DNA from: an uncultured Pelagibacteraceae bacterium
Lineage (GTDB): Bacteria; Pseudomonadota; Alphaproteobacteria; Pelagibacterales; Pelagibacteraceae
Assembly: GCA_902605865.1 (NCBI GenBank)
Contig: CACLEJ010000005.1
Location: 37,600 to 101,599 of the forward strand
Reading direction: 5' to 3'
DNA length: 64,000 nt
Positions 29,639 to 38,999 of this stretch are shown here, piece by piece (the stretch's first letter is position 1; every line of letters starts with the position of its first letter). The notes below the pieces were generated by a model. It made no database searches, was not told the origin of the DNA, and was given only the letters and a program-made list of their open reading frames with translations. The position numbers and the translations under genes were made by a program.

Positions 29639-32026
29639 TTACTGAATACTAGCTTGAGATTTATCGTCCTTTTTACCCTCAGATATTTTATCAACTTCAG
29701 TCCATTCTACAGGTTTTAGCTCTTTTGTTAGGGCAATTTTAAGCACTTCATCTGCCGTTTCTACTGGAATGATTTTAATGTCTTCTCTAACCTTTTTGGG
29801 AATGTCTACTAAATCTTTTTCATTTTCTTTAGGGATTAGTACTTTTTTAACCCCTGCTCTGTGCGCTGCTAATAATTTTTCTTTTAAGCCGCCAATTTGT
29901 AAAACTTGTCCTGTAATTGTTACCTCACCAGTCATTGCAATCTCTCTATTAACAGGAATATTTGTAATTGATGAAACTATTGAAGTAACCATTGCTATAC
30001 CTGCGGATGGTCCGTCTTTAGGTGTAGCTCCTTCAGGAACATGGATATGAAAATCTTTTTTTTCAAAGAAAGGCGGAATTATACCATATTCTAAACTTTT
30101 CGATCTGACATATGATTTTGCAGCTTTAACGGACTCTTGCATCACATCACCAAGTTTTCCTGTTATTTGCATTCTGCCTTTACCTGGCATATTGACAGTC
30201 TCAATTTTAAGAATTTCTCCCCCAACTTCGGTCCATGCTAGTCCTATTACTATTCCAGTTTTATCTTTATCTTCTACTTCACCAAATTTGAATTTTTTAA
30301 TTCCTAAAAAGTCTGGAATATTTTTATCGTTTACATGAACTTTTTCAACTTCACCACTTACTACTTTTTTAACAACTTTTCTTGTTACTTTGGAAATTTC
30401 TCTTTCTAAATTTCTAACACCAGACTCCCTTGTGTAACTTCTAATTATCTCTTTTATTGTCCCATCTTCTAAATTTAGTTCGCCCTCTTTAACTCCATTT
30501 TCTTTAACTTGTTTTGGCAACAAATACTTGTTTGCAATATTTATCTTTTCATCTTCTGTATATCCAGGAATTCTTATAACTTCCATTCTATCAAGAAGCG
30601 GAGGTAAGATATTTAAAGTATTTGCCGTTGTTACAAACATTACATCAGACAAATCATAATCAACTTCTAAATAGTGATCATTGAAAGCTGTATTCTGCTC
30701 AGGGTCTAACGCTTCTAGCAAAGCTGAGGATGGGTCTCCTCTATAATCATTTCCAATTTTATCTACTTCATCTAATAAAAATAGAGGATTCTTTGTGCCA
30801 GCTTTCTTCATCATTTGAATTATTTTTCCTGGTAAAGATCCAATGTAAGTTCTTCTATGGCCTCTTATTTCAGCTTCATCCCTAACGCCTCCTAATGACA
30901 TTCTAATAAACTGTCTATTAGTAGCCTTAGCTATAGATTTTCCAAGCGATGTCTTTCCAACACCTGGGGGTCCAACTAAACATAAAATTGGTCCTTTAAT
31001 TTTGTCCATTCTTTTTTGAACAGCTAGAAATTCTATAATTCTCTCTTTTACTTTCTCTAAACCAAAATGATCTTCATCTAAAATCTTTAGACCTTTGTTC
31101 AAATCAATATCTACATCATTTTTTTTAAACCAGGGAAGGTCAATCATCCAGTCTAGGTAATTTCTAACAACTGTTGCTTCTGCAGACATGGGACTCATAT
31201 TTTTTAATTTCTTAAGCTCTGACATACACTTCTTCTCAACCTCTTTTGGCATTTTAGCTTTTTGAATTGATTTTTTTAAGTTTGTAGTTTCATCTTTTCC
31301 ATCTTCAATTTCACCTAATTCTTTTTGAATAGCTTTTAATTGTTCGTTTAAATAATACTCTCTTTGAGTCTTTTCCATTTGTGTTTTAACTCTACCTCTA
31401 ATTCTTTTTTCTACTCCAATGATGCTAGTTTCACTTTCCATCATTTTAATAGCTGCATTTAATCTTTTCTTAACATCTAATGTTTCGAAAATTTGTTGTT
31501 TTTCAGATATAGATGCGTTTAGGTTTGAAACAATATTATCAACAATTTTAGATGGATCCTTTAGTTGTTTAATGTTGCTAATAGTTTCTGATGAAATTTT
31601 TTTATTAACTGATGTTAACTTTTCCAATCTTCTCACAGCTGTAAGAGCTAGAGGTAGTAGATCTTCCTCTTTGTTTAAAACATCTTTTTGATTTTCATAT
31701 GTACATGTAATAAATTTTTCATCGTCTTTAAAATCTATTATTTTTACTCTTTTAATTCCCTCAACTAAGACTTTAACTGTACCGTCTGGAAGTTTTAAAA
31801 GTTGTAGTATGTTACTTTCACATCCATAAGAAAATACATCATTTTTTTTTGGATCATCAACTTCAGAATTTTTTTGGGTGACTAGTATTATCTTTTTGTC
31901 ACCTTTCATTACTTCATTTAAGGCAGTAATAGACTTATCTCTTCCAACAAATAAAGGAATTACCATACTTGGAAACACTACAATGTCTCTTAATGGTAAT
32001 AAGGGTTGTGTTAATTTAACTTCCAT
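29639..32026 (-). CDS. lon: ATP-dependent protease Lon
   Basis: Lon degrades misfolded and regulatory proteins in the cytoplasm. The LAN substrate-binding domain begins PLLPLRDIVVFPSMVIPLFVGR at residue 9. The AAA+ module has Walker A GPPGVGKTS near 349-357 and Walker B LFLLDEVDK, and the protease domain has the serine motif PKDGPSAGIAM near 668-678 plus the partner lysine in GGLKEKLLAAHRAG. Length of 795 residues is normal. The acidic and lysine-rich last 25 residues are not conserved in type. Confidence 0.98.
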   Translation of the reverse strand: MEVKLTQPLLPLRDIVVFPSMVIPLFVGRDKSITALNEVMKGDKKIILVTQKNSEVDDPKKNDVFSYGCESNILQLLKLPDGTVKVLVEGIKRVKIIDFKDDEKFITCTYENQKDVLNKEEDLLPLALTAVRRLEKLTSVNKKISSETISNIKQLKDPSKIVDNIVSNLNASISEKQQIFETLDVKKRLNAAIKMMESETSIIGVEKRIRGRVKTQMEKTQREYYLNEQLKAIQKELGEIEDGKDETTNLKKSIQKAKMPKEVEKKCMSELKKLKNMSPMSAEATVVRNYLDWMIDLPWFKKNDVDIDLNKGLKILDEDHFGLEKVKERIIEFLAVQKRMDKIKGPILCLVGPPGVGKTSLGKSIAKATNRQFIRMSLGGVRDEAEIRGHRRTYIGSLPGKIIQMMKKAGTKNPLFLLDEVDKIGNDYRGDPSSALLEALDPEQNTAFNDHYLEVDYDLSDVMFVTTANTLNILPPLLDRMEVIRIPGYTEDEKINIANKYLLPKQVKENGVKEGELNLEDGTIKEIIRSYTRESGVRNLEREISKVTRKVVKKVVSGEVEKVHVNDKNIPDFLGIKKFKFGEVEDKDKTGIVIGLAWTEVGGEILKIETVNMPGKGRMQITGKLGDVMQESVKAAKSYVRSKSLEYGIIPPFFEKKDFHIHVPEGATPKDGPSAGIAMVTSIVSSITNIPVNREIAMTGEVTITGQVLQIGGLKEKLLAAHRAGVKKVLIPKENEKDLVDIPKKVREDIKIIPVETADEVLKIALTKELKPVEWTEVDKISEGKKDDKSQASIQ

Positions 32027-32088
32027 ACCTAAGAATATGGATATTATATGTTATAATGCAATAGGAAATTTTTGTTTATTAACTCTTA

Positions 32089-33348
32089 TTAAGCCGCAGA
32101 AGTCTTTTCTGTTTTTGATTTGTTCTTAGTATGAACAATAATTGGCTGAGAGGTACCCTTAGTTGCTCCACCATCAATAATAACTTCTTCTATGTTATCT
32201 TGACCAGGAAGGTCAAACATAGTTTTAAGTAACAAGTTTTCTAAAATTGATCTTAATCCTCTAGCCCCAGTTTTCTTGCTTATTGCTTTGTTAGCAATAT
32301 CTTTAACGGCTTGATCTTTAAATGTTAACTTTACACCTTCTAATCTAAATAGCTCTTGGTATTGTTTTATTAAAGAATTTTTTGGCTCTTGTAAAATTTT
32401 TACTAAAGATTTCTCATCTAAGTCTTCCAGCGTAGCTGTAATTGGTAGTCTACCAATAAATTCTGGTATCAACCCATATCTTAATAAATCCTCAGGCTCC
32501 AAGTTTTTCATCCATTCACCAGTTTTTTTATCCTCTAAAGTTTTTACTTCTGCTCCAAATCCAATAGAAGATCCTTTGTCTCTTTGGGATATTATTTTAT
32601 CAAGACCAGCAAAAGCTCCTCCACAAATAAATAGTATATTGGTTGTGTCTACTTGTAGAAATTCTTGTTGAGGATGTTTTCTTCCTCCTTGAGGAGGAAC
32701 GCTTGCCACTGTTCCTTCCATAATTTTTAATAAGGCTTGTTGAACTCCTTCTCCAGATACATCCCTTGTGATAGATGGGTTTTCCGACTTTCTACTAATT
32801 TTATCAACCTCATCAATATAAACAATTCCTCTTTGAGCTTTTTCTACATTATAATCTGCAGCTTGTAATAATTTTAAAATTATATTCTCAACATCTTCAC
32901 CTACGTATCCAGCCTCGGTTAAAGTAGTGGCGTCAGCCATAGTAAATGGTACATCAAGTATTCTTGCAAGAGTTTGGGCTAATAATGTTTTTCCACACCC
33001 AGTTGGTCCTACCAGCATAATATTAGATTTAGACAATTCAACCGTTTTGCTTGTTTTATTTTCGTAGTTTAATCTTTTGTAATGATTATGAACCGCAACT
33101 GATAAAACTTTTTTTGCATGAGATTGTCCAATTACATAATCATCAAGAACTTTACATATTTCTTTTGGTAAAGGTAAGCCATCTTGATGTTTTACAAAAT
33201 TATCTTTGCTTTCCTCTTTTATGATGTCCATACAAAGTTCCACGCATTCATCACAAATGAATACAGTAGGACCAGCAATTAATTTTCTAACTTCATGTTG
33301 GCTCTTACCACAAAAAGAACAGTAAAGAATATTTTTATTGTTGCTCAT
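32089..33348 (-). CDS. clpX: ClpX ATPase subunit of ClpXP
   Basis: ClpX unfolds substrates and feeds them to ClpP. The zinc-binding domain has C10, C13, C32 and C35. The AAA+ module has Walker [15 protein letters not shown] near 112-125, Walker [12 protein letters not shown], the sensor and the IGF loop, the ClpP-docking motif, visible in the [12 protein letters not shown] segment. Length is 419 residues. It follows clpP by 88 nt, the conserved order tig-clpP-clpX-lon. Confidence 0.98.
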   Translation of the reverse strand: MSNNKNILYCSFCGKSQHEVRKLIAGPTVFICDECVELCMDIIKEESKDNFVKHQDGLPLPKEICKVLDDYVIGQSHAKKVLSVAVHNHYKRLNYENKTSKTVELSKSNIMLVGPTGCGKTLLAQTLARILDVPFTMADATTLTEAGYVGEDVENIILKLLQAADYNVEKAQRGIVYIDEVDKISRKSENPSITRDVSGEGVQQALLKIMEGTVASVPPQGGRKHPQQEFLQVDTTNILFICGGAFAGLDKIISQRDKGSSIGFGAEVKTLEDKKTGEWMKNLEPEDLLRYGLIPEFIGRLPITATLEDLDEKSLVKILQEPKNSLIKQYQELFRLEGVKLTFKDQAVKDIANKAISKKTGARGLRSILENLLLKTMFDLPGQDNIEEVIIDGGATKGTSQPIIVHTKNKSKTEKTSAA

Positions 33349-33436
33349 AATTTTTTATTCGAATCAATACTCATACTTTAATACATATGATGCAATGTAA
33401 TCAAGTGTAGGTTGTGGACAAACTATATATTGTGAC

Positions 33437-34048
33437 CTATTCTCTTTTTTCTACTACTTTATCTATGAGACCAAAACTTTTTGCATTATCAGGAGTCATA
33501 AAATTGTCTCTCTCTAATGCTGATTTAATTTCATCAACTGATTTTCCTGTATGTTTTGAGTAAATTTCATTTAATCTTTTCTTTAAAGATAAAACTTCAT
33601 TAGCATGAATTTCAATATCTGTCGCTTGTCCTTGAAAACCAGCAGAAGGTTGATGGACCATTATTCTTGAATTTGGCAATGAAAATCTTTTTCCCTTAGC
33701 ACCAGCTGCAAGTAAAAATGAACCCATGCTTGCCGCTTGACCTATACACAAAGTACTTATTTCTGGTTTGATGTATTGCATTGTATCATAAATACCAAGT
33801 CCAGCTGTTACAAGTCCACCAGGACTATTTATATATAAAGAAATTTCTTTCTTAGGATCTTCTGATTCTAAAAATAATAATTGCGCAGTAACTAATGATG
33901 CAACAGCATCATTTATGGGACCAACTACAAATACAATTCTCTCTTTTAAGAGTCTAGAATAAATGTCATATGCCCTTTCCCCTCTACTTGATTGTTCGAC
34001 AACCATAGGGATAAGGGTATTTAATTGTTCAGGTATTTTAATAGACAT
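33437..34048 (-). CDS. clpP: ClpP serine protease subunit
   Basis: ClpP forms the tetradecameric proteolytic chamber for ClpX. The catalytic serine is in GQAASMGSF near 103-111 (S107) and the histidine in [13 protein letters not shown] near 128-140 (H132). The N-terminal loop [17 protein letters not shown] and the INSPGG oxyanion segment are conserved. Length of 203 residues is usual, and only a very short propeptide, if any, is seen. Confidence 0.98.
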   Translation of the reverse strand: MSIKIPEQLNTLIPMVVEQSSRGERAYDIYSRLLKERIVFVVGPINDAVASLVTAQLLFLESEDPKKEISLYINSPGGLVTAGLGIYDTMQYIKPEISTLCIGQAASMGSFLLAAGAKGKRFSLPNSRIMVHQPSAGFQGQATDIEIHANEVLSLKKRLNEIYSKHTGKSVDEIKSALERDNFMTPDNAKSFGLIDKVVEKRE

Positions 34049-34080
34049 AATCGATTCGGTTAATCTTATACAACTTGTGA

Positions 34081-35538
34081 TTACTTTTTGCTAACCTTTT
34101 TTGCTTTTTTTGATTTTGATGCAGGAGTTTTAGTTTTTTTAGTTTCTTTCGATTTTGTTTTTAGCTCTTTTTTTTTAGGATCTGTTTTTTTCTTATTTTT
34201 TTCATCTCCATCTTTTTTAGCAAGTTTAGCTTGCTCTTTAATATTGTTTTCATTTTCTTCTTTAAGAATTTTCTCAGCCTCTTCTTTGGTAATTTCTTTT
34301 TTAGTAGTTTTTGCTTTTTTCTTAATTTCTTCAATTATTTTTTCTTCATAAATTTGTCCTCTTAAACTATCTATGGCTGCTGGATTTTGTTCATAATAAT
34401 CTTTAACAATCTTCTCTTGACCTGGCATCATTCTAAATTGTTTTTGTATTTCCACATTAATTTCTTCCTGAGATACATTAATTTTATTTTCCTCACCAAA
34501 AGCATTTAAAATTAATCCAGTTTTAATTCTTTTTTTAGCTTGCTCCTCGAGTGATTTTTGGTTCTTTTTAATTTCGTCTTCCTTCATTCCTTGAGATAAT
34601 ATTTTAACTTCCTGTTCAATTAAATTACCAGGTAATTGGTCTAATTTTTCTTTCTCTATTTGCTCAAGAATATTTTTCTTTGTAATCATGGTTAAAGAAT
34701 TTTTATATTCATCATTTATTTGTTTTGAGATAAGTTCTTTTAAATTTGCTAAATCTTTTGCACCCATATTTTTAGCAAAATCATCATTAATTTTAACTTC
34801 TTCTGGAATTCTAACTGCTGTAATCTTGCATTCGAAAACAGCACTTTTGTTAATAAGATCTTTTTCAGGAAAATTTTCAGGCAGATTTACTTCTACATTT
34901 TTTGTATCACCTGACTTAACGCCTTCTAATTGTTTATCAAAACCTTTTATAAATAAATCTTTTCCGAGAACTAATTGAGTATTTTTACCCTCGTTACCCT
35001 TAAATTCTTTTCCGTCAATAGTTCCTTTATAATCAAAAATTACAAGATCATTCATTTTTGAGATATAATTTGCTTCTGCATCTTTAAAATTATTTTGATT
35101 TTTTGCAATTTCACTAATTCTTTTATCTGTTTCTTTTGGATCAATTTTTACAACATACTCATCTACTTTAATCGAACTTAGTCCTTTTGCAGAAACCTCG
35201 GGTAGTTCAGTAACTGAAATAATATATTCTAAATCTTTACCTTCACCAAAAGACTTTAAATCTATTTTAGGTTGTCCAGCCGGTTTGATTTTATTTTCTT
35301 CTAGAGCTTTTGTTGTTGTATCTTTTAGCAACTTATCAATTACTTCACCGTAAACAGCTTTACCAAATTGTCTTTTTAATATTTCGGTAGGAACCTTACC
35401 AGGTCTGAAACCTTTTATGACAACATCTTTTCGTATTTCTTCATATTTCTCGTCCATAAAGCCTGAGATTGTTTTTTTGTCTATGAATACTTTAAGATCT
35501 TTTTCTAAACCTTTTTTATTTTCTACTGTTACTTTCAT
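34081..35538 (-). CDS. tig: Trigger factor, ribosome-associated chaperone and prolyl isomerase
   Basis: Trigger factor binds nascent chains at the ribosome exit. The ribosome-binding signature [17 protein letters not shown] is at 44-60, the FKBP-type domain spans about 150-245 ([20 protein letters not shown]), and a helical C-terminal domain follows. The last 65 or so residues are an added lysine-rich, glutamate-rich tail (for example [20 protein letters not shown]), making 485 residues against about 430 in E. coli. The ATG lies only 10 nt downstream of the tRNA-Leu 3' end, with no Shine-Dalgarno sequence in between. Confidence 0.96.
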   Translation of the reverse strand: MKVTVENKKGLEKDLKVFIDKKTISGFMDEKYEEIRKDVVIKGFRPGKVPTEILKRQFGKAVYGEVIDKLLKDTTTKALEENKIKPAGQPKIDLKSFGEGKDLEYIISVTELPEVSAKGLSSIKVDEYVVKIDPKETDKRISEIAKNQNNFKDAEANYISKMNDLVIFDYKGTIDGKEFKGNEGKNTQLVLGKDLFIKGFDKQLEGVKSGDTKNVEVNLPENFPEKDLINKSAVFECKITAVRIPEEVKINDDFAKNMGAKDLANLKELISKQINDEYKNSLTMITKKNILEQIEKEKLDQLPGNLIEQEVKILSQGMKEDEIKKNQKSLEEQAKKRIKTGLILNAFGEENKINVSQEEINVEIQKQFRMMPGQEKIVKDYYEQNPAAIDSLRGQIYEEKIIEEIKKKAKTTKKEITKEEAEKILKEENENNIKEQAKLAKKDGDEKNKKKTDPKKKELKTKSKETKKTKTPASKSKKAKKVSKK

Positions 35539-35548
35539 ATTTTTTTTA

Positions 35549-35633
35549 TGGTAGGCGAGAAAGGACTCGAACCTTCACAGCTTGCACTATTGGTTCCTAA
35601 GACCAACGCGTCTACCAATTCCGCCACTCGCCC
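35549..35633 (-). tRNA. tRNA-Leu (UAG)
   Basis: On the minus strand acceptor GGGCGAG pairs with CTCGCCT (first pair G-U), the D-arm is GCGGAATTGGTAGACGC, the anticodon stem TTGGT/ACCAA encloses CTTAGGA giving UAG, and a long variable arm identifies class II Leu. T-arm GGTTCGAGTCC and an encoded CCA (35549-35551) complete it. Confidence 0.97.
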
Positions 35634-35646
35634 AAATTTATGGTGT

Positions 35647-35675
35647 TTTATATAGTATTGATCTAATTTGTCCAA
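35647..35675 (-). promoter_or_regulatory. Promoter of tRNA-Leu and probably tig
   Basis: On the minus strand TTGGAC (35670-35675) and TATAAA (35647-35652) are separated by exactly 17 nt, a good sigma-70 arrangement. The predicted start is near 35640, about 7 nt before the tRNA 5' end. No other promoter fits between the tRNA and tig, so the tig message is probably released by tRNA 3' processing. Confidence 0.6.
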
Positions 35676-35714
35676 TCAGAATAATAGTGTAAAAAGATGT
35701 AAATATATAAAAAA

Positions 35715-35972
35715 ATGATAATTTCGCCTTGTATAAGTATTTGCAAAATGGATCCTGTAACTGGATATTGCTATGGCTGTGGAAGAGACAATAATGAAAA
35801 GAAGATATGGAAAGACCAAAATACAAAAGATGAGTGGAAAAAACAAAATTTAGAAGATATTCAAAAGAGGATGCAAGGGTGGCAGTTGGAAAGTTTCAAA
35901 GAATCTTATGAACATAAAAAAAATAATGGAATGTCACTATTTAAAAAGAAACAACTAAATGACACAGACTAG
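35715..35972 (+). CDS. DUF1289 family small cysteine protein
   Basis: The protein is 85 residues with the family pattern SPCISICKMDP...GYCYGCGR. Cysteines are C6, C10, C19 and C22, a spacing that suggests a metal or iron-sulfur site. Function is unknown; family members are often called putative Fe-S proteins. The C-terminal half is charged and probably helical. It overlaps the next small membrane-protein gene by 14 nt and is divergent from tRNA-Leu. Confidence 0.8.
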   Translation: MIISPCISICKMDPVTGYCYGCGRDNNEKKIWKDQNTKDEWKKQNLEDIQKRMQGWQLESFKESYEHKKNNGMSLFKKKQLNDTD

Positions 35973-36129
35973 ATTAGTAGTAATAATTTATATAATTGGA
36001 ATTCTTATTGGAGCATTTGTTTTTGATTTATGGGGTGCTGAAACGAGTGCTATCAAAAGTTTAGCGGCAATGTTTTGGACAGCATTATTGCTTATAGCTA
36101 TTGTATTTGCTGATAAAAAAAAGGAATAA
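35959..36129 (+). CDS. Small membrane protein, 56 residues, unknown function
   Basis: An ATG inside the end of the DUF1289 gene opens a 56-residue frame starting MTQTRLVVIIYIIGILIGAF. Two hydrophobic helices (about 6-23 and 33-51) flank a short loop LWGAETSAIKS, and the tail is ADKKKE. Overlap with the upstream gene and a stop directly abutting the convergent dehydrogenase gene suggest that it is real. I do not recognise the family; it could be a membrane partner of the DUF1289 protein. Confidence 0.6.
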   Translation: MTQTRLVVIIYIIGILIGAFVFDLWGAETSAIKSLAAMFWTALLLIAIVFADKKKE

Positions 36130-36984
36130 TTAATCTTTCTGTATTAGTTCACTTATAAATAAATCTCCATTCCCGTCTTCTACTGCTTTTTTATAAAAAG
36201 ATTTTTTTACATCAGCTAATTTTTCTGCATTACCTAAATCTTTTAGCATTTCATGGATATAAGTAAGATCTTTTAAAGTGTTAGAAGTTGAAAATTTAAA
36301 TCCAGTATAATCATCCTTAAGTACATTATCAAAAATTCTATTTAAAGCTGTTGAGTTTCCAGATCCTAATTTTGCAACAGCAAAAAGTTTTTCTAAATCA
36401 ATATCTAATTTTTTTGCGCTCTTGATAAATTCTATAACATTGGTAGCAGTACCAAGTGATAAAAAATTATTTAGTAACTTGGATTTTGCTCCTTTACCCA
36501 CTTCTCCAAAATGGAAATAATCTTTACAAAAAGTTTTTAAATAAACTTCAGATTTTTTAAAATTTTCTTCCGATGCTCCAACAATACCTCCGCAAACACC
36601 TTCTTCTGCCTGAACGGGACCCCCCATCACAGGACATTCGATATAATTAATTTTTTGTTTTGAAAAAATCTGTTCCATTTGAACAGAGCCATTTTGGTTA
36701 TGCGTTGTAACATCAATAATTAATGTATTATTTTTTAGTAAAGTTGAGACTTTTTCAGCAATACTAAGAGCGATTGGTGTATTCGTTACACAAAGAAATA
36801 ACGCGTCTAAATTTTTTTCACACAATTCATCGTAAGATTTTACCTCAATTGCACCATCGCTTACAATCTTATCTATTGGTGCTCTTTTTTTATTTGCAAT
36901 AACAAATAAGTTATTTCCTTTTTTTAAAATATTTTTGGCTATCCCATAACCCATATAGCCCACACCAATAAAACCAACATTCAT
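36130..36984 (-). CDS. NAD(P)-dependent beta-hydroxyacid dehydrogenase (3-hydroxyisobutyrate / tartronate semialdehyde reductase type)
   Basis: The 284-residue protein begins with the Rossmann motif GFIGVGYMGYGIAKN. It has the substrate loop PVMGGPVQAEEG near 121-132 and the catalytic lysine region GKGAKSKLLNNF near 164-175 of the beta-hydroxyacid dehydrogenase family. Such enzymes interconvert small hydroxyacids and semialdehydes in glyoxylate, glycerate or valine metabolism. The exact substrate cannot be read. It is divergent from the uracil-DNA glycosylase gene, and a paralogue lies at 45692-46618. Confidence 0.85.
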   Translation of the reverse strand: MNVGFIGVGYMGYGIAKNILKKGNNLFVIANKKRAPIDKIVSDGAIEVKSYDELCEKNLDALFLCVTNTPIALSIAEKVSTLLKNNTLIIDVTTHNQNGSVQMEQIFSKQKINYIECPVMGGPVQAEEGVCGGIVGASEENFKKSEVYLKTFCKDYFHFGEVGKGAKSKLLNNFLSLGTATNVIEFIKSAKKLDIDLEKLFAVAKLGSGNSTALNRIFDNVLKDDYTGFKFSTSNTLKDLTYIHEMLKDLGNAEKLADVKKSFYKKAVEDGNGDLFISELIQKD

Positions 36985-37033
36985 AATTTAAATTAATTAT
37001 AGTATAAGACACATAGATTAAAAATTAATATTT

Positions 37034-37708
37034 ATGACTAATGATTTTAGAAAACTTGAAAATTTGATAGTGAGCTGCAAAAAATGCCCTAGGTTGGTCA
37101 GATTTAGAAATAAGATAGCTAAAGATAAAAGAAAACAATACATAAATGAAGAATATTGGGGAAAACCAATAACAGGGTTTGGTGACCCAAAAGCTAGGAT
37201 TTTATTTGTTGGTTTGGCGCCAGCTGCACACGGTGGCAATAGAACTGGAAGAGTGTTTACAGGAGATAGATCGTCTGATTTTTTATACAAATGTCTTTAC
37301 AAAGCAAAGTTATCTAACCAACCAAATTCAGACCACAGAAATGATGGACTTAAATTAAAAGATATATTTATAACTACTGCTTTAAAATGTGTCCCACCTG
37401 AAGATAAACCAACAAAAAAAGAGCTAAACACTTGCTTTAAATATTTTAATAATGAAATTGAATACTTAGAAAATTTAAAGATTGTTGTTGCACTTGGAAA
37501 AATAGCTTTTGATGCTTGTATAGAATTTTACAAAAAACATCACAAAATTGATTCAAATGTTAAATTTGGGCATAGTAAATTTTTTAAACTCCCAAATAAT
37601 ATTTTATTGGTAGGTTCTTATCACCCAAGCCCAAGAAACGTAAATACGGGTAGAATTAACTTAAATAAAATGACTGATTTATTTATTAAAATTAAAAATA
37701 CTATTTGA
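37034..37708 (+). CDS. Family 5 uracil-DNA glycosylase (UDGb type)
   Basis: Family 5 glycosylases remove uracil and often hypoxanthine or ethenocytosine from DNA. Motif A reads GLAPAAHGGNRTGRVFTGD at 60-78, which is the family 5 form without the catalytic Asp or Asn of other families, and motif C is SYHPSPRNVNTG. C15, C18, C119 and C134 match the expected [4Fe-4S] ligands. Length is 224 residues. It converges with ybgC, overlapping it by 8 nt at the 3' ends. Confidence 0.88.
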   Translation: MTNDFRKLENLIVSCKKCPRLVRFRNKIAKDKRKQYINEEYWGKPITGFGDPKARILFVGLAPAAHGGNRTGRVFTGDRSSDFLYKCLYKAKLSNQPNSDHRNDGLKLKDIFITTALKCVPPEDKPTKKELNTCFKYFNNEIEYLENLKIVVALGKIAFDACIEFYKKHHKIDSNVKFGHSKFFKLPNNILLVGSYHPSPRNVNTGRINLNKMTDLFIKIKNTI

Positions 37709-38096
37709 TTAATTGTTCTTTAAGTTTTTCAGGCATTTTGGTTGGTTTGCCCTCTTTATTAATTGTAGCTAAATGAACATCTGCAGTTAAAATTAAATTA
37801 TCTTTTATATAAATATCTTGCTTCATTTTAAGTGATACATTCTTTACTTCTACAATTTCAGAAAAAATATAAAGTTTATCCTCTAACCTTGAAGGTTTTA
37901 TAAAATTTAAATTACAAGATTTGACAATTATATATATTCCATAATTTTCTCTCAAGTTAGAATTTGTAAAACCTACAGAAGCCATGGCATCAGTTCTAGC
38001 ACGCTCTATAAATTTTAAATAATTTGCGTAATAAACTACTCCACCAGCATCTGTATCCTCATAATAAACATTAAAACTTGATTTAAATTTTTTCAT
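37701..38096 (-). CDS. ybgC: YbgC-type acyl-CoA thioesterase
   Basis: This is a hotdog-fold thioesterase that hydrolyses short-chain or hydroxybenzoyl-type acyl-CoA. The active-site block YEDTDAGGVVYYANYLKFIERARTD is at 11-35 with the catalytic aspartate D16. Length of 131 residues is typical. In many genomes ybgC sits with tol-pal, which is not the case here, so a link to envelope constriction is not supported by context. Confidence 0.9.
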   Translation of the reverse strand: MKKFKSSFNVYYEDTDAGGVVYYANYLKFIERARTDAMASVGFTNSNLRENYGIYIIVKSCNLNFIKPSRLEDKLYIFSEIVEVKNVSLKMKQDIYIKDNLILTADVHLATINKEGKPTKMPEKLKEQLIK

Positions 38097-38149
38097 AAAA
38101 ATAATAATATCAAAGTGAAAATATTTTTTATACTAATGATTAATATAAT

Positions 38150-38287
38150 ATGAAAATTTATATAATTTGGTTAATTGGTGTTATATTATGGAATTTCGGA
38201 TATCCAGACGCCGTGCCAATTCTTGATGTTTTGGCTGCAATACTACTGTCTTTATTAAGTTTTGGTTTAAAAAAATATATTAATTAA
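38150..38287 (+). CDS. Very small membrane protein, 45 residues, unknown
   Basis: The frame starts MKIYIIWLIGVILWNFGYPD and continues with AVPILDVLAAILLSLLSFGLKKYIN. Two hydrophobic stretches are separated by a GYPDAVP turn, and the end is basic, consistent with a two-helix membrane peptide. It lies divergent from ybgC and ends 4 nt before the convergent DUF3047 gene. No ribosome binding site is obvious, so the support is composition and fit only. Confidence 0.45.
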   Translation: MKIYIIWLIGVILWNFGYPDAVPILDVLAAILLSLLSFGLKKYIN

Positions 38288-38291
38288 ACTT

Positions 38292-38954
38292 TTACTCAGA
38301 GGAAAAAAAAATACTTTGATAATAACTAACAGTGGTTAGTTTTGAATTATCGGTATCTGCCATGATTGCTATTCCTGAAAGCTCTTCAACGTCTAAATCA
38401 TGAAATTTTTTAAAGTCTTCCTTCACATTAGCTTTTACTGTAACCCATTCATTTAAATTTGACTTTGTTGAAGCCAAGACACTATCTATAGATTTTTTTG
38501 TATAAGGGCTAGGCCATGTCTCTCCTACATTTGAATTGCTTGAAAAAACATAGTTAATAGCTCTATTTGATAGTGGTGTTGCACCAGTTTTTTTGATTAC
38601 AAAAACTCTAGCAGCAAAATCATGTCCTTTTTTTGTATTCTCTTTTATGCCCTTAAGATCTTTTTCAATCTTCCAAGTAATATTTATAAAAGGAGTTTTA
38701 TCTAAATTAATTTTTATTTCTTTGCCTACTCCTGATGCTGCATTAGCTGCCACTGCTTTTAAATAATTTCCATTCTCATTATTTCCAATAGAATAAACTG
38801 TTTTTGCATCAGCTCCTCTTACTTTTCTAACTTCTAGTGAATTTAATTCCTCCTCAGTAAAATCAAAAACCATCAGTTTTTCGGCACAAACCGAGGACAT
38901 AAATAAAAGATAAATTGCTATTATTTTGATAAATTTTGCAAGCACACTTTTCAT
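38292..38954 (-). CDS. Secreted DUF3047 protein
   Basis: An N-terminal signal peptide (lysines, hydrophobic IIAIYLLFMSSVCA) precedes a mature part that matches the DUF3047 pattern: KVRGADAKTVYSIG, AAASGVGKEIKINL-like AANAASGVGKEI, INITWKIEKDL, HDFAARVFVI, INYVFSSNSNVGETWPSPYT and the C-terminal GIAIMADTDNS. The family fold is a beta-sandwich that may bind a ligand in the periplasm. Function is unknown. It is a single gene between the small ORF and the alcohol dehydrogenase. Confidence 0.75.
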   Translation of the reverse strand: MKSVLAKFIKIIAIYLLFMSSVCAEKLMVFDFTEEELNSLEVRKVRGADAKTVYSIGNNENGNYLKAVAANAASGVGKEIKINLDKTPFINITWKIEKDLKGIKENTKKGHDFAARVFVIKKTGATPLSNRAINYVFSSNSNVGETWPSPYTKKSIDSVLASTKSNLNEWVTVKANVKEDFKKFHDLDVEELSGIAIMADTDNSKLTTVSYYQSIFFSSE

Positions 38955-38999
38955 ATAATTAAAAATTTTTAATTATCAACTATAATTTAAAATGTTCCT

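Noticed and set aside
35638..35826. Minus-strand frame overlapping the tRNA-Leu promoter and DUF1289
   Set aside because: It runs antisense to the DUF1289 gene and across the promoter, and has low-complexity hydrophobic composition.
37018..37290. Minus-strand frame of 90 codons opposite the uracil-DNA glycosylase
   Set aside because: The plus strand encodes an intact family 5 motif A there; the antisense frame has no features.
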